Of a DNA stretch of 64,000 bases, positions 18,451 to 29,358 are shown piece after piece. The stretch comes from Acetobacter estunensis (lineage in GTDB: Bacteria > Pseudomonadota > Alphaproteobacteria > Acetobacterales > Acetobacteraceae), in the NCBI RefSeq assembly GCF_011516945.1, contig NZ_WOTH01000006.1, forward strand, positions 59,093 through 123,092. Direction: 5' to 3'. Under the pieces are notes generated by a model that saw nothing but the letters and a program-made list of their open reading frames with translations, made no database searches and was not told the DNA's origin. The position numbers and the translations under genes were made by a program. Numbering within the stretch: position 1 is the first letter of the stretch; every line of letters begins with the position of its first letter.

Positions 18451-21159
18451 TCATGTCTCCCAAACAAGACAATCCAGTGGCACCATGCCAGTTTCGAACG
18501 GCCAGATGGGATGCGACCCGATATCGAGCGAGCGTTCCCGCAGGAGGCTGCGCCATTGTCCGTGATATTTCACGGGCAGGGTGAAAGAGGCGGGCGGTTG
18601 AGTGAGAGCGAGAGTGGCCGGGTCGGGGGCGAGAGCGTGAGTGTGACGGGGTGTCAGCACCAGTAGCCGCTGGTTTCCGAGGGTGCGCAGGAAGGCCACG
18701 ATATGCCGCGTATTCAGGGAGACGGGGTGATAGGAGCCGTCCCGGAACAGGTTAGGGTGCTGAGCACGAAAGGTCAGAAGGCGTGCAATGAGTTGGAGTT
18801 TGATCGCGCCATCGGGCCATGTGGCGGCGGCGTGGTCGATGTCGGAAGCGACTTTGAGTAACTCTATACGTTTTTTGAAATCGACAGGTCGCCGGTTGTC
18901 GGGATCGACCAGACTGAAATCCCATAATTCGCAGCCCTGATAAAGGTCCGGCACGCCGGGAGTAGTAAGGCGCAGCAGAGTTTGGGACAGGCTGTTCAGG
19001 GCGGCCGCTGGCGCGATTTGTCGGACGAACCGGGTCATGTCGCGTTGGAAATCCGATGGGCTGGATGTGTCCAAGAAGTGCGCAAGGTAGTTCTGGCACG
19101 CGGTTTCATACGACTCATTGGGGTCGAGCCAGCTTGTATGACGCTTTCCTTCGCGGAGCGCCTTGGTCAGCCAATCCGCCATGCGGTGCCCGAATTCTTC
19201 ATCGGGGTGATCCTGCACAGGCCATGCGCCGAGGAGACTTTGGTAGAGCATGAGCGCATCGACACGATCGGGTGCGTGGTTTGGTGTGTGCTTCTCCAGC
19301 CAGGATGTAACGAGTGCGCGCCACTGCTCAGGCACTTCGCTGAGGACGGCAATCCGCATTCGGCTGTCTTCGCCGCGCTTGTGATCGTGTGTCGCTGTGG
19401 CGAGCAGGGAGTGGGGATGGGTCGCGTGTCGCTTTTGGCAGGCTTCATGAAAAGCGGCGACCGGCAGCGCCAGTGTGTCGGGCGCACTGCCGACTTCGTT
19501 GCGTGAGAGCAGGCGCACATTCCGATAGAATGCTGTGTCTTCAAGAGATTTTGCAGCGAGTGGGGCTGTAAGATGCTCGAAGGCGCGTTGAATGCGGCGC
19601 ACTGCGGGAGAGGGGCTGGTTTCAACAGGTGTAGTGAGCAACGCGCTCATGCGTTGAAGAAGAGGATGGTGGAAGGAAGGTATCTCCTTGCGCGCTGCGG
19701 CCACAGCCTGTGACAAAGCCGCCCGGTCGGCGGTGTGATCCATGGGGAGATCGTCTGCATAATAACAGCGATAGCGCGGAAAGTGACGCAGGAGGGCTGT
19801 CAGAACGGTCCTGATGGCGGAGGGTGTCGTTTCGCAGGAAAGTGGCGCGAAGGACACATGCAACAGACGGGTGAGCCGCCCACATTCGGCGGGGAATAAA
19901 ACATGCAGAATCTCGTCACGCGCCTGTCGTTCTGTTTCCTCCATGGTATTCGGCACGTCACCGCGTATGTCCTGCCACAGGGCATCCAGCACGTCTTTTC
20001 CATTGGCATCGTGCAAAAGAAGCGAAACCTGCTCCATGAAATCGTAACCCGTCGTGCCGTCCACGTCCCACTCGGCGGGCAGGTTTTCACCGGGAGCGAG
20101 GATTTTTTCCACATGGATCGGTACAGGCCCACTCGAAGACTGTTCCGAAGGGAACATCCTCTGATGCAACCTGCGGCAATAGGCAGCGGGAGCGGCGAGG
20201 CCATCAATATGGTCGATCCGCAGCCCATCGATGATTCCTTCATCAAGGAGCGACAGCACATAATGGTGGGTGTCGGTGAAGACTTTCTCACGTTCAACGC
20301 AGATGGCGCCTAGGGACGTGTTGTCGAAGAAACGTCGCCAGTTGAGAAGCTCGGACGCTGTGCGCCACCACGCGCAGACCCAGTGCTGGCGGTCGATCAG
20401 ATGACGCAATTGATCGCGTCCCGGCTGGTGGGCGGGAGTGAAGCGCATGGTCAGGGCGGTCAGTACATCGGCACCGGCTGCTGTGTTCAGCCATAGGGAA
20501 AGCGCCTTGAGTGTCTGGGCACAGTCCCTGTCCGGCGTGCTGCGTTCCGCCATGACCGTCAGGGCTGCGGACAGGGTATGGGGAAGATCCATGCCTTTGA
20601 GAAGGTCGCTGTAATGATCAGTAGAAATCGGAAAGCGGTGGTCATGATGGTGGATGAAAAAGAGTCCACTTTCGCGATCATGCTTCAGGTTCAGAGCACC
20701 TGCGACCAGCGCCTCCTCGAAAGGACGATCGAGAAAAGGGAGGAAAACACGTCCTGCAAGTTGCGGATCTGGATCGTCCCAGACGATATCGAAAAACTCG
20801 GCGTAGGGACTGTTCTGGCCCCATGCCAGCAGATTTTCCCACCAGATGTTTCCGGCACCTCCTACGGCCATGTGGTTGGGCACGATATCGAGGATCAATC
20901 CCATATCGTGTTCGTGCAACGTGTGGGCAAGGCGTCGCAGGGCGGCCTCACCCCCTAGTGTCGGATCGATATGATGGCAGTCGAGAACGTCGTATCCATG
21001 GGTCGAGCCGGGTGTGGCCGTCAGGAGAGGCGAGGCATAGATGTGGCTGATGCCCAACCGTGCGAAGTAAGGCACCCATTCGACCGCGTGATCCAGCGTG
21101 AAGCCCTGCCGGAACTGAAGACGGACGGTGGCGCGTAAAGCTGGCCGCAGGCGGGGCAT
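18451..21159 (-). CDS. treY: Maltooligosyl trehalose synthase
   Basis: GH13 enzyme of about 902 aa that converts the reducing-end alpha-1,4 bond of malto-oligosaccharides into a trehalose bond; TreZ then releases trehalose. Landmarks are LQFRQGFTLDHAVEWVPYFA, ISHIYASPLLTATPGSTHGYD, the nucleophile region GLRIDHIDGLAAP, VEKILAPGENLP and the late TATHDHKRGEDSR. The open frame runs further left in reading direction (to 21465), but that part overlaps malQ; the ATG at 21159 gives the standard MPRLRPALRATVRLQF start 17 bp after malQ. Confidence 0.94.
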   Translation of the reverse strand: MPRLRPALRATVRLQFRQGFTLDHAVEWVPYFARLGISHIYASPLLTATPGSTHGYDVLDCHHIDPTLGGEAALRRLAHTLHEHDMGLILDIVPNHMAVGGAGNIWWENLLAWGQNSPYAEFFDIVWDDPDPQLAGRVFLPFLDRPFEEALVAGALNLKHDRESGLFFIHHHDHRFPISTDHYSDLLKGMDLPHTLSAALTVMAERSTPDRDCAQTLKALSLWLNTAAGADVLTALTMRFTPAHQPGRDQLRHLIDRQHWVCAWWRTASELLNWRRFFDNTSLGAICVEREKVFTDTHHYVLSLLDEGIIDGLRIDHIDGLAAPAAYCRRLHQRMFPSEQSSSGPVPIHVEKILAPGENLPAEWDVDGTTGYDFMEQVSLLLHDANGKDVLDALWQDIRGDVPNTMEETERQARDEILHVLFPAECGRLTRLLHVSFAPLSCETTPSAIRTVLTALLRHFPRYRCYYADDLPMDHTADRAALSQAVAAARKEIPSFHHPLLQRMSALLTTPVETSPSPAVRRIQRAFEHLTAPLAAKSLEDTAFYRNVRLLSRNEVGSAPDTLALPVAAFHEACQKRHATHPHSLLATATHDHKRGEDSRMRIAVLSEVPEQWRALVTSWLEKHTPNHAPDRVDALMLYQSLLGAWPVQDHPDEEFGHRMADWLTKALREGKRHTSWLDPNESYETACQNYLAHFLDTSSPSDFQRDMTRFVRQIAPAAALNSLSQTLLRLTTPGVPDLYQGCELWDFSLVDPDNRRPVDFKKRIELLKVASDIDHAAATWPDGAIKLQLIARLLTFRAQHPNLFRDGSYHPVSLNTRHIVAFLRTLGNQRLLVLTPRHTHALAPDPATLALTQPPASFTLPVKYHGQWRSLLRERSLDIGSHPIWPFETGMVPLDCLVWET

Positions 21160-21176
21160 GACTTTTCTCGCAATAG

Positions 21177-23165
21177 TTAAAGACGGGGGCGTGATGTTTT
21201 TAGAATGGTCAGACGCTTCTTCGTGCCGAGTCGCGCCAGAAGCGTGCGGGCCGGTACTGGATAGCGTTGACGCCAGTTGGGATTGCTGGTGGTCGTGCCG
21301 GGCACGTTGGGTTGTTCGTTCAATCCCGCGAGGTCTTCCAGGGGCACGAGAGCGAGCGGGCAGGGTGTGTCCGCTACGAAACTGATGGCATGGTCCACGA
21401 AAGCGGCGCCCCCTGTCGGGCTGGGAGGAGGTTCTGGCATTGTCTGTCCCACCATGGCCGCCCATAAGGCGGTCCTTTCGGTACCGCGTTGTGTCTGGGA
21501 AGAGGCGTCAGTCGTGGCAAGATCAAGCCCCTGCCACCATCGGGCCAATGGGGGGAGGTCATGGGTTGTCGTCATCGCCACGGCCGTTCGGGACCATTGC
21601 CTGCACGAGAGAAAAGCACCGTCTGCATCACGTTGAAACGGAAGGACGTTCATGCCTGTCAGGCCATGGCGGATCATGTCCTTGCGGAATGCAGGTTCGA
21701 CCGTGCCCAGATCTTCCCCGATGAGAATAGCATTGGCGCGAGAGGCTTCCAGTGTGGCCAGCCTCATGAGATCGGCACTGGGATAGGTGAGATAGGCGCC
21801 GTCTTCCGGACCTTCCCCCGTGGGGATGATCCAGAGCCGCCGTAGTCCCATGACATGATCGATGCGCAGACCGCCCACATGGGCAAGGTTGGCGCGCAGC
21901 ATGGCGATGAAGCCTTGATAGCCATTGGCGCGCAGACCGTGAGGGGAGAATGTGGTCAGTCCCCAATTCTGCCCGGCGCGGCTGAGGGCGTCAGGAGGTG
22001 CGCCGATCGAGATTTCGGTCAGGTGTTCGCCCTGATGCGCCCAGCACTCGCTGCCGGCCGGATCGACGCCTACGGCGAGATCGGCGATGAGCCCGATCCG
22101 CATTCCACTTTTTCGGGCGTTGTTATGTGCTGCGAGCAGGCTGCGGGAGGCGATCCACTGTAGAAACCGATGAAAGTCGATCTCTCTCATCATCTCATGG
22201 GCGAAATGGGCTGTCTCGGGGGAGTTGGGATTGCGAACGGAGAGTGGCCAGAGCCGCCAGTCTCCGCCCCGCGGGCCGCGTTGGGCGCTCTGCGCGTGCA
22301 GCGTTTCAAAAATAGCGTGTCGTTGAAGTTCAATTCCACCGGTACGGATGAACTCGGTAAAATCGGCGGGTCGAGAGGGAGCAATATGAAGATCATAGAG
22401 TGCACGGAGAAGCTTCAGGCGCAGATGTCCGGCACGAGGCCAGTCGATGTGGGAGGCGGTTTCAAGTTGATGCAGTTCTTCGGGGTTCAGGCGTGCGTGT
22501 TTGCGGGAGGCTTGTAGTGTGGCTGTGTCGAAGGTGCAGCTTGGATCGGCAAGCAGTACGTTGAAAAACTGTCGGCTGGAAGGAGAATAGGGGCTGTACT
22601 GCGCGGGATTATTGGTGAACATGGCATGGGTGGGACTGAGCAGCAGGGCGTCGGCCCCCGTTGTTCCCGTGCGTTTTGCAAGGTCAGCGACAGCGCCAAG
22701 ATGGCCGATACCGCCATCGCCCTGAGTCCTGAGGCTATAGATTTGAACGGCAAGGCCCCAGCCGCGTCCTGCGGTGGGAGGGGCCTGCCGGGGGGCTGCT
22801 GCAAGGGTGAACTCCCGGTTCCCCACTGTCAGTGTGTGATATCCCGCGTCCATTATACGTGGCAGATGGAACTTGCCGTTACGGGCACGACGGAGCCGCC
22901 CCTCGAGCCGGCGACCGTCTTCAAGAGCGACCGCGAAAGCGGGAGCGGTGTCCATATTCTTTGTGCCATTGATAGGAATCGGTGTGGAAACACCTGTTTC
23001 GGTGACGAGCAGAGACGGTGTTCCGGAACGTGCTTTGGATTCAAGCAGGGGTACGAGGCGGCGCAGAGTATCCACAGAGATCCGGCGCTTGTGTCCTTGA
23101 GCGTCCATCCAATTCACTTGCAGCCCCAGACGCGTGGCCTGCCGTGTCAGGGTCTGGTCAGACAT
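21177..23165 (-). CDS. malQ: 4-alpha-glucanotransferase (amylomaltase)
   Basis: 662 aa GH77 enzyme that moves alpha-1,4-glucan segments between chains. It could lengthen short maltodextrins into TreY substrates. Motifs are YSPYSPSSRQFFN, the catalytic aspartate in GGLRIDHVMGLRRLWI, the acid/base in IGEDLGTVEP and the transition-state residue in TTHDLPPLARWW. An N-terminal domain of about 140 aa precedes the barrel, as in many bacterial MalQ. Sits between treZ (8-bp overlap) and treY. Confidence 0.94.
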   Translation of the reverse strand: MSDQTLTRQATRLGLQVNWMDAQGHKRRISVDTLRRLVPLLESKARSGTPSLLVTETGVSTPIPINGTKNMDTAPAFAVALEDGRRLEGRLRRARNGKFHLPRIMDAGYHTLTVGNREFTLAAAPRQAPPTAGRGWGLAVQIYSLRTQGDGGIGHLGAVADLAKRTGTTGADALLLSPTHAMFTNNPAQYSPYSPSSRQFFNVLLADPSCTFDTATLQASRKHARLNPEELHQLETASHIDWPRAGHLRLKLLRALYDLHIAPSRPADFTEFIRTGGIELQRHAIFETLHAQSAQRGPRGGDWRLWPLSVRNPNSPETAHFAHEMMREIDFHRFLQWIASRSLLAAHNNARKSGMRIGLIADLAVGVDPAGSECWAHQGEHLTEISIGAPPDALSRAGQNWGLTTFSPHGLRANGYQGFIAMLRANLAHVGGLRIDHVMGLRRLWIIPTGEGPEDGAYLTYPSADLMRLATLEASRANAILIGEDLGTVEPAFRKDMIRHGLTGMNVLPFQRDADGAFLSCRQWSRTAVAMTTTHDLPPLARWWQGLDLATTDASSQTQRGTERTALWAAMVGQTMPEPPPSPTGGAAFVDHAISFVADTPCPLALVPLEDLAGLNEQPNVPGTTTSNPNWRQRYPVPARTLLARLGTKKRLTILKTSRPRL

Positions 23166-24936
23166 GATCGTCTCCCTCCAGCCATGCGAGAAGGCTTGCA
23201 GGCGGCAAGTCCGGGGATGAGAATGTCGTGCGCAGTCCGTAGAGAAAGGTTCCGTGGGGTGCGGAAGGGAGTTGAGTGGGAACTGTTCCCAGATTGAACG
23301 CGATGTTCAGAATGGAGCTGTCTTCCATTGTCCACCGGGCGAAAAGTGCACAGCCTTGCTGCGTCAGATGCGTAACGTCCAGTCCACGGGCATTCTTCAG
23401 GCGCGGCACGATATATTGGTGCCGCAGGCGCAGGAGTTCGCGTGTAAGGTCCAGCCATTCCTTATGTTCCGGCAGTTCCATTTCCCGACGGTCGGGACGC
23501 GAGCGTTCGAAAGTCCGCGGATCGTTCGGGTCCGGGATGAGTTCGCGGCGCTGTGGGTCATGAAAATGGCTGAAAGAGGCGAATTCCTGTCGCCGTCCAT
23601 TGCGCACGATCCGGGCCAGTTCCGGGTTGTGGCTTGTGAAAAAGAAGAACGGCGTGCGTGTTCCCCACTCGTCTCCAAAAAAGATCATGGGGATTTGAGG
23701 GGAGAGCAGAAGAAGTGCGTAGGCTGCTTCCAGCATGTGCGGCTGCGCAAGAACCGTCAGTCGTTCGCCCATGGCGCGGTTGCCAGTCTGGTCGTGGTTT
23801 TGCAGAAAAAGGATGAATTTCTCGGCCGCCAGATCCGAAGATGGAGAACCCCGCGGTTTGCCCGTGACAGGTGATTTATCTCCCTGAAACCGAAATCCCT
23901 CTTTGAGAACGCACGCAAGATCTATTGTGGGGTTGGATGCGAAATTCCCATAATAGCCTTCTGTTTCACCCGTGAGGATGACGTGCAGGGCATTGTGTCC
24001 GTCATCGTTCCACTGGGCGGTGAAGCCCTCGCGTAGCAGACGGGCATCGTTGTTCTCGTTTTCGAGGATTAAATGAACGTGGCGGTCCGGCTCCACGGTT
24101 TGTCTGACAGTTTCACGTAACTCCGTAAGCCAGTCCTGTTCCGTAATGGCCTGCACGGCATCCAGCCGCAGACCGTCGAAGCGGAACTCCATAAGCCAGT
24201 AGAGTGCGTTATCGATGAACAAATCACGTACTGCTCGTTGGGTGAAGTCGATGGCATGACCCCAAGGGGTGCGGCAATTCTGGAAAAAAAATGGGCGCGC
24301 ATACTGTTCGATGAAGTTTCCATCCGGTCCGAAGTGATTATAGACGACATCGAGGAAAATCATGAGGTTGAGCGCATGGGCGCGGTCGATCAGCGCCTTC
24401 AGTTCATCCGGTGTGCCGTAAACGCTTTCGGGCGCAAAAGGCAGAACGCCGTCATATCCCCAGTTGCGGCCGCCGGGAAATTCCGCAATCGGCATGAGTT
24501 CAATGGCCGTGATGCCAAGTGCGGCGATGCGTGGAAGATCGGCTGCCAGCTTGGTATAGCCGCCCGCAAGTCCGACATGCACTTCGTAGATGACGGCTTC
24601 TTCCCAAGGTCTCCCTGGCCAACGTGGGTGCTGCCAACGATAGCTCTCGGGATCTGTCACCTCACTGGGGCCATGCACGTCTTCGGGCTGACGGGTGGAG
24701 GCTGGATCGGGGACCAGCAGATCGGGGGCCACGCGATAGCGATAACGTAGGCCAGCCCCCGTGGGTGTTTCGCAGGTGAACCATCCGTGGTCGTCCGCTG
24801 TCATCGGGACGGGTGGACGATCTTCTGTTTCAAGCTGGACGGAGGAGCAGGAGGGGGCCCATAGACGAAAGCGCGTGCGGTGCGGTGAAAGGAGCACGGC
24901 ACCTTGCTTGCGGATATAACGATCACTCTGGGACAT
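23158..24936 (-). CDS. treZ: Malto-oligosyltrehalose trehalohydrolase
   Basis: 592 aa GH13 enzyme that hydrolyses maltooligosyl-trehalose to free trehalose. It has an N-terminal CBM48-like beta domain (~20-100). The barrel carries the catalytic aspartate in FDGLRLDAVQAI, the acid in LILENENNDARL and the stabiliser in FLQNHDQTGNRAMGERL. TreZ-typical VGLAGGYTKLAADLPRIAALG and DVVYNHFGPDGNFI are present. AAAGGAGG precedes the ATG, one of the strongest ribosome-binding sites in the window. Confidence 0.95.
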   Translation of the reverse strand: MSQSDRYIRKQGAVLLSPHRTRFRLWAPSCSSVQLETEDRPPVPMTADDHGWFTCETPTGAGLRYRYRVAPDLLVPDPASTRQPEDVHGPSEVTDPESYRWQHPRWPGRPWEEAVIYEVHVGLAGGYTKLAADLPRIAALGITAIELMPIAEFPGGRNWGYDGVLPFAPESVYGTPDELKALIDRAHALNLMIFLDVVYNHFGPDGNFIEQYARPFFFQNCRTPWGHAIDFTQRAVRDLFIDNALYWLMEFRFDGLRLDAVQAITEQDWLTELRETVRQTVEPDRHVHLILENENNDARLLREGFTAQWNDDGHNALHVILTGETEGYYGNFASNPTIDLACVLKEGFRFQGDKSPVTGKPRGSPSSDLAAEKFILFLQNHDQTGNRAMGERLTVLAQPHMLEAAYALLLLSPQIPMIFFGDEWGTRTPFFFFTSHNPELARIVRNGRRQEFASFSHFHDPQRRELIPDPNDPRTFERSRPDRREMELPEHKEWLDLTRELLRLRHQYIVPRLKNARGLDVTHLTQQGCALFARWTMEDSSILNIAFNLGTVPTQLPSAPHGTFLYGLRTTFSSPDLPPASLLAWLEGDDHV

Positions 24937-24949
24937 GGCCTGCCTCCTT

Positions 24950-27079
24950 TCAGCCGTTTGTGGACTTTGTGGCCATGGTGGCGGGATCGAGTTGCAGAAG
25001 AAGGACCGAATGCGCGGCGACGATCACGCTGTGCAACCCGGCGGTGAGGCTCTCCGGTTCCGTATGGTGCAGCCGTGCGCTGTCGAGAAGCAGACGCCAT
25101 GTGCCAGTAGGAGGCGGTAGGGCACAGGGTGCTTCCGCATCGCTAGGATTGAGGATCGTGTAGGTGATATCGAAGGATTCACCATCTTCAATGGCACGTC
25201 GCAGACCAAGAAGAGGCTGTCCTCCCTCATTCCAGTTATCGACCGACATGGGCTGTCCCGCGGCATTGAACCACGCGATGTCAGAGAGATCCGGCAGGGG
25301 AGCGTGACGGCCATGCATGTAGCGTTGCGCGCGCAGGGAAGGATGTTCGCGCCGCAGGAGGATCAGTCGCGCTGTGAAATCCTGCATGTCCTGACCGCGA
25401 GGCGTTTGTGTCAGTGACCAGTCCAGCCAGGACAAATCATTGTCCTGACAATAAGCATTATTGTTTCCGTTCTGGGTTTGCCCGAATTCGTCGCCTGCGA
25501 GAATCATGGGTATTCCGTGGGCCAGAAGAAGTGTCGCCATCATGGCGCGACGAATACGATCGCGTTTTTCCACTATGGTCGCATCATCGGTCGGTCCTTC
25601 CTCGCCCCAGTTGCGGCTGTGGTTGTCCTGTGCGCCGTCGTGGTTGTTTTCCTTGTTGGCTTCGTTGTGTCTGATTTCGTAACTGACGGTGTCCATCAGG
25701 GTGAAGCCGTCATGAGCCGTCACGAAATTGACGCTGGTCCATGGGCGCCGTCCGCGATGGTCGAAAATATCGCCTGAGCCGGACAGACGGGCCGCCATAT
25801 CGCCCTGCTGACATTCGTCCTGCCGCCAGAAACGGCGTGTGGTGTCACGAAAACGGTCGTTCCATTCGTGAAATCCGGGCGGGAAGTTGCCCACCTGATA
25901 TCCCCCCGGTCCCGGGTCCCATGGTTCGGCGATCAGTTTGTGCGTGCGCAGAATCGGATCCTGCATGAGGGCGTCGAGAAATCCCGAATTCTGGTCATAA
26001 CCATAGTTCTCGCGACCCAGGATGGTCGCAAGATCGAAGCGGAAACCGTCGATATTGAACGCGCTGGCCCAATGACGCAGGGAATCGAGCACCATCTGGA
26101 GCACGCGAGGATGAGAAAGATTGAGCGTGTTTCCGCAGCCGGTGTCGTTGATGTAATGACGTTCGTCATCGGGCACGAGGCGGTAATAGCTGGCGTTGTC
26201 GAGGCCGCGATAACACAAGGTGGGACCAAGCTCGTTGCCCTCGCAGGTGTGGTTGTACACGACGTCCATCACCACTTCGATACCGGCGGCATGCAAGGCA
26301 CGGATGGCAACACGGAAATCCTCGATTTCGCCACGTCCCATATAGGCGGGGTGCGGGGCGAAGAACGCGAGCGTGTTGTAGCCCCAGTAATTGGTGACAC
26401 CGCGTTCGATCAGAAAACGATCGGTAATGAATGCCTGCATCGGCAGGAGTTCGAGTGTTGTGATGCCGAGCTTTGTCAGGTGTTCCATGATGCGGGGATG
26501 GCTTAACGCTTGAAAGGTTCCGCGTATCGCTTGGGGCACATCGGGATGACGCATGGACAAACCCTTGAGATGAGCCTCCATCACGATCACGTCTTCCGGT
26601 GGAATGTCGGGCCGGTGATCGTCAGGCCAATGCACATGAGGGGCAATCACACGGCATTTCGGCATGGCGCTGGCGCTGTCCCGTCGGTCGAAGGAGAGAT
26701 CCGCCCGTGGTGAGTTGAGCCTGTAGCCGAACAGGGCATCGGTCCAGCGGAGATCACCTGTCAGTTCGCGGGCATAGGGATCGACCAGAAGCTTGTGGGG
26801 ATTGAAACGATGACCTTCATGCGGATCGTGCGGTCCGAAAGCGCGATATCCGTAAAGGAGGCCGGGTGAAGCGCCGGGGAGATAACCATGCCAAACTTCA
26901 TCGGTGTATTCAGGAAGCCGATGACGCGCGACTTCACGACGACCTTTGCGATCGAACAGGCACAGTTCAATACGGGTGGCATTGGCGGAAAAGACGGCAA
27001 AATTGACGCCACAACCATCGTAAGTGGCTCCCAGAGGGTAGGGGGCGCCGGATTGAAGAGCGTCTGAAGCGGCGTTCAT
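24950..27079 (-). CDS. glgX: Glycogen debranching enzyme GlgX
   Basis: 709 aa isoamylase-type GH13 enzyme that cuts alpha-1,6 branches of glycogen, especially short stubs left by phosphorylase. Landmarks are [18 protein letters not shown] (CBM48), [17 protein letters not shown], the nucleophile region [30 protein letters not shown] and VTAHDGFTL. The start overlaps the end of glgB by 4 bp. It supplies linear maltodextrins for MalQ and the TreY/TreZ branch encoded downstream. Confidence 0.95.
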   Translation of the reverse strand: MNAASDALQSGAPYPLGATYDGCGVNFAVFSANATRIELCLFDRKGRREVARHRLPEYTDEVWHGYLPGASPGLLYGYRAFGPHDPHEGHRFNPHKLLVDPYARELTGDLRWTDALFGYRLNSPRADLSFDRRDSASAMPKCRVIAPHVHWPDDHRPDIPPEDVIVMEAHLKGLSMRHPDVPQAIRGTFQALSHPRIMEHLTKLGITTLELLPMQAFITDRFLIERGVTNYWGYNTLAFFAPHPAYMGRGEIEDFRVAIRALHAAGIEVVMDVVYNHTCEGNELGPTLCYRGLDNASYYRLVPDDERHYINDTGCGNTLNLSHPRVLQMVLDSLRHWASAFNIDGFRFDLATILGRENYGYDQNSGFLDALMQDPILRTHKLIAEPWDPGPGGYQVGNFPPGFHEWNDRFRDTTRRFWRQDECQQGDMAARLSGSGDIFDHRGRRPWTSVNFVTAHDGFTLMDTVSYEIRHNEANKENNHDGAQDNHSRNWGEEGPTDDATIVEKRDRIRRAMMATLLLAHGIPMILAGDEFGQTQNGNNNAYCQDNDLSWLDWSLTQTPRGQDMQDFTARLILLRREHPSLRAQRYMHGRHAPLPDLSDIAWFNAAGQPMSVDNWNEGGQPLLGLRRAIEDGESFDITYTILNPSDAEAPCALPPPTGTWRLLLDSARLHHTEPESLTAGLHSVIVAAHSVLLLQLDPATMATKSTNG

Positions 27080-29304
27080 CCTGCTTCCTCAAGGGTGGGA
27101 GAGAGGATGAGAACGGCCAGCGGTGGCAGCACCAGTTCGACCGACCAGTCGCAGCCATGAGAAGCGACTGCCTGCGCGGTTACGCGGCCGCCATTGCCGA
27201 CATTACTGCCGCCATAGACGCTGGCATCCGTATTGATGATCTCGTGCCAGTCTCCAGCGTTTGGCACGCCCACGCGGTAAGCATGGCGGATAACGGGTGT
27301 TGCATTCCACACCATGACAATGGGAGGAGCAGAGAGCGCGAAACGCGCCCATGCAAACACTACGTTTGCATCGTCATCGTTGATCAGCCAAGAAAAACCC
27401 GCCGGATCGATGTCGAGTTCATGCAGGGCAGGATAGGATCGGAGGGTGTGATTGAGATCGCGAACTAACCTCTGCATGCCGAGTTTGGACGGCTCGGAAA
27501 GTGAGCGCCAGTCAAGTTCTCCGTCGTGGTTCCATTCCTGCACTTGTGCAATTTCTCCTCCCATGAACAGGAGTTTCTTGCCCGGATGGGTCCACATGAA
27601 AGCAAAATAGGCCCGCAGATTGGCATGTTGCTGCCAGCTATCGCCCGGCATACGGGCAAGCAACGAGCCTTTGCCGTGCGTTACTTCGTCATGAGAGAGA
27701 GGGAGAACGAACCGTTCGGAAAATGCATAATGTGTACCGAAAAGAATTTCGGAAAGATGGTGGCCGCGCCATAATGGGTCGCGCTGCATGAAATGCAGGG
27801 TATCGTGCATCCATCCCATGTTCCATTTGAAGGAAAACCCAAGACCTCCATCCACCGTCGGGTGTGTGACACCGGGCCATGCCGTGGATTCTTCAGCGAC
27901 GATCTGAACATCGGGTGCATGGCGTTGCAGAGTATCGGTCAGTTCCCGCAGGAACGACACAGCCTCGAGGTTTTCACGTCCTCCGTGGATGTTGGGAAGC
28001 CAGTCGCCGCTCTGACGGCTGTAGTCGCGATACAACATGGAGGCGACCGCATCCACGCGAAGACCATCGACGTGAAAATGCTCACACCACATCAAGGCGC
28101 TGGAAATGAGGAAGGCGCGCACCTCGTGCCGTCCATAATTGTAAATCAGCGTGTTCCAGTCACGATGCATCCCCTCACGCGGATCTGCGTGCTCAAAAAG
28201 GGCGGTTCCATCGAAACAGGCCAGACCGTGCAGATCGTTGGGGAAGTGGGCGGGCACCCAATCCAGAATGATACCGATCCCGGCATCGTGGCAGGCGTTT
28301 ACAAACGCAGCGAAATCTTCCGGACTGCCGTGGCGGGCGGTAGGAGCAAACAGCGCGAGTGTCTGATAACCCCATGATCCACCGAAGGGGTATTCCATGA
28401 TGGGAAGAAGTTCTATGTGCGTAAAGCCGTTTTCCACCGCATAGGGAATGAGATCGCGTGTCAGATCCCGCCATGTGGCGATGCGGTCCGGGTCTCCGTT
28501 GGGGCGACGCCATGAAAGAGTGTGAACTTCATAGATCGAGAGTGGTGCCTGCGGCGCGTGGCGTGCGGCGCGGGTTGCCATCCATGCATCATCTGTCCAG
28601 GGAAATGGATCATTTCGTGCCACGACGGAGGCTGTGGCGGGAGGCAGTTCGGTCCGACGTGCAAAGGGATCGGCCTTTTGTGGAAGAAGCGTGCCGTCCT
28701 GCGCCATGATCTCGAATTTATAGCGCTCTCCGGCTGTGAGGCCGGGGATGAAGAGTTCCCACACGCCAGCTCTATGACGCAGTCGCATGGGATGACGGCG
28801 ACCGTCCCAGATGTTGAAGTCTCCGATTGCGGACACGCGACGGGCGTTGGGTGCCCAGACAGCAAAGCGCACACCCGTCACGCCGTGGAGTGTCACGGGA
28901 TGTGCGCCCAAAAGGTGATGAACGTGAAAATGACGGCCTTCGGCAAAGGCGTGCAATTCTTCTTCCGGCAGGATGGGGCCGAATGAGTAGGGATCGCTGA
29001 CCTCCTCTGTGGCATCCGCCCAGATTACGCGCAGACGATAAGACGCTCCTTTGCGGATGGTGCCGATGAACATACCGGTATCGTCCACCGGACGCATGGC
29101 GCGCTCGATGGGAGGTGAACGGGGACGCTCGACGAGCAGTCGGACTTTGGCGGCATGTGGGTAAAAGACACGGACGATATCGAGCGAGCCCGCATTGTGC
29201 CGGCCGAGGATGGAAAAAGGATCGCCACAACGTCCGGCCAGAAGATCATCGGTGTTTTCGGGAACATGATAGAGGGCGCCATTTCGATCCTGTCTCGTTG
29301 GCAT
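27076..29304 (-). CDS. glgB: 1,4-alpha-glucan branching enzyme
   Basis: 742 aa GH13 enzyme that makes alpha-1,6 branch points in glycogen. The long N-terminal region typical of bacterial GlgB (residues ~1-220) includes the CBM48 piece [21 protein letters not shown]. The catalytic aspartate is in [18 protein letters not shown], the glutamate in [12 protein letters not shown] and the stabilising site in [15 protein letters not shown]. Lies 54 bp after glgA and overlaps glgX. Confidence 0.96.
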   Translation of the reverse strand: MPTRQDRNGALYHVPENTDDLLAGRCGDPFSILGRHNAGSLDIVRVFYPHAAKVRLLVERPRSPPIERAMRPVDDTGMFIGTIRKGASYRLRVIWADATEEVSDPYSFGPILPEEELHAFAEGRHFHVHHLLGAHPVTLHGVTGVRFAVWAPNARRVSAIGDFNIWDGRRHPMRLRHRAGVWELFIPGLTAGERYKFEIMAQDGTLLPQKADPFARRTELPPATASVVARNDPFPWTDDAWMATRAARHAPQAPLSIYEVHTLSWRRPNGDPDRIATWRDLTRDLIPYAVENGFTHIELLPIMEYPFGGSWGYQTLALFAPTARHGSPEDFAAFVNACHDAGIGIILDWVPAHFPNDLHGLACFDGTALFEHADPREGMHRDWNTLIYNYGRHEVRAFLISSALMWCEHFHVDGLRVDAVASMLYRDYSRQSGDWLPNIHGGRENLEAVSFLRELTDTLQRHAPDVQIVAEESTAWPGVTHPTVDGGLGFSFKWNMGWMHDTLHFMQRDPLWRGHHLSEILFGTHYAFSERFVLPLSHDEVTHGKGSLLARMPGDSWQQHANLRAYFAFMWTHPGKKLLFMGGEIAQVQEWNHDGELDWRSLSEPSKLGMQRLVRDLNHTLRSYPALHELDIDPAGFSWLINDDDANVVFAWARFALSAPPIVMVWNATPVIRHAYRVGVPNAGDWHEIINTDASVYGGSNVGNGGRVTAQAVASHGCDWSVELVLPPLAVLILSPTLEEAG

Positions 29305-29358
29305 CCCTCAGGCTCCTTTGCTGTGTGATGATCTCGTGTGATTTATGGCTTTGAGAAT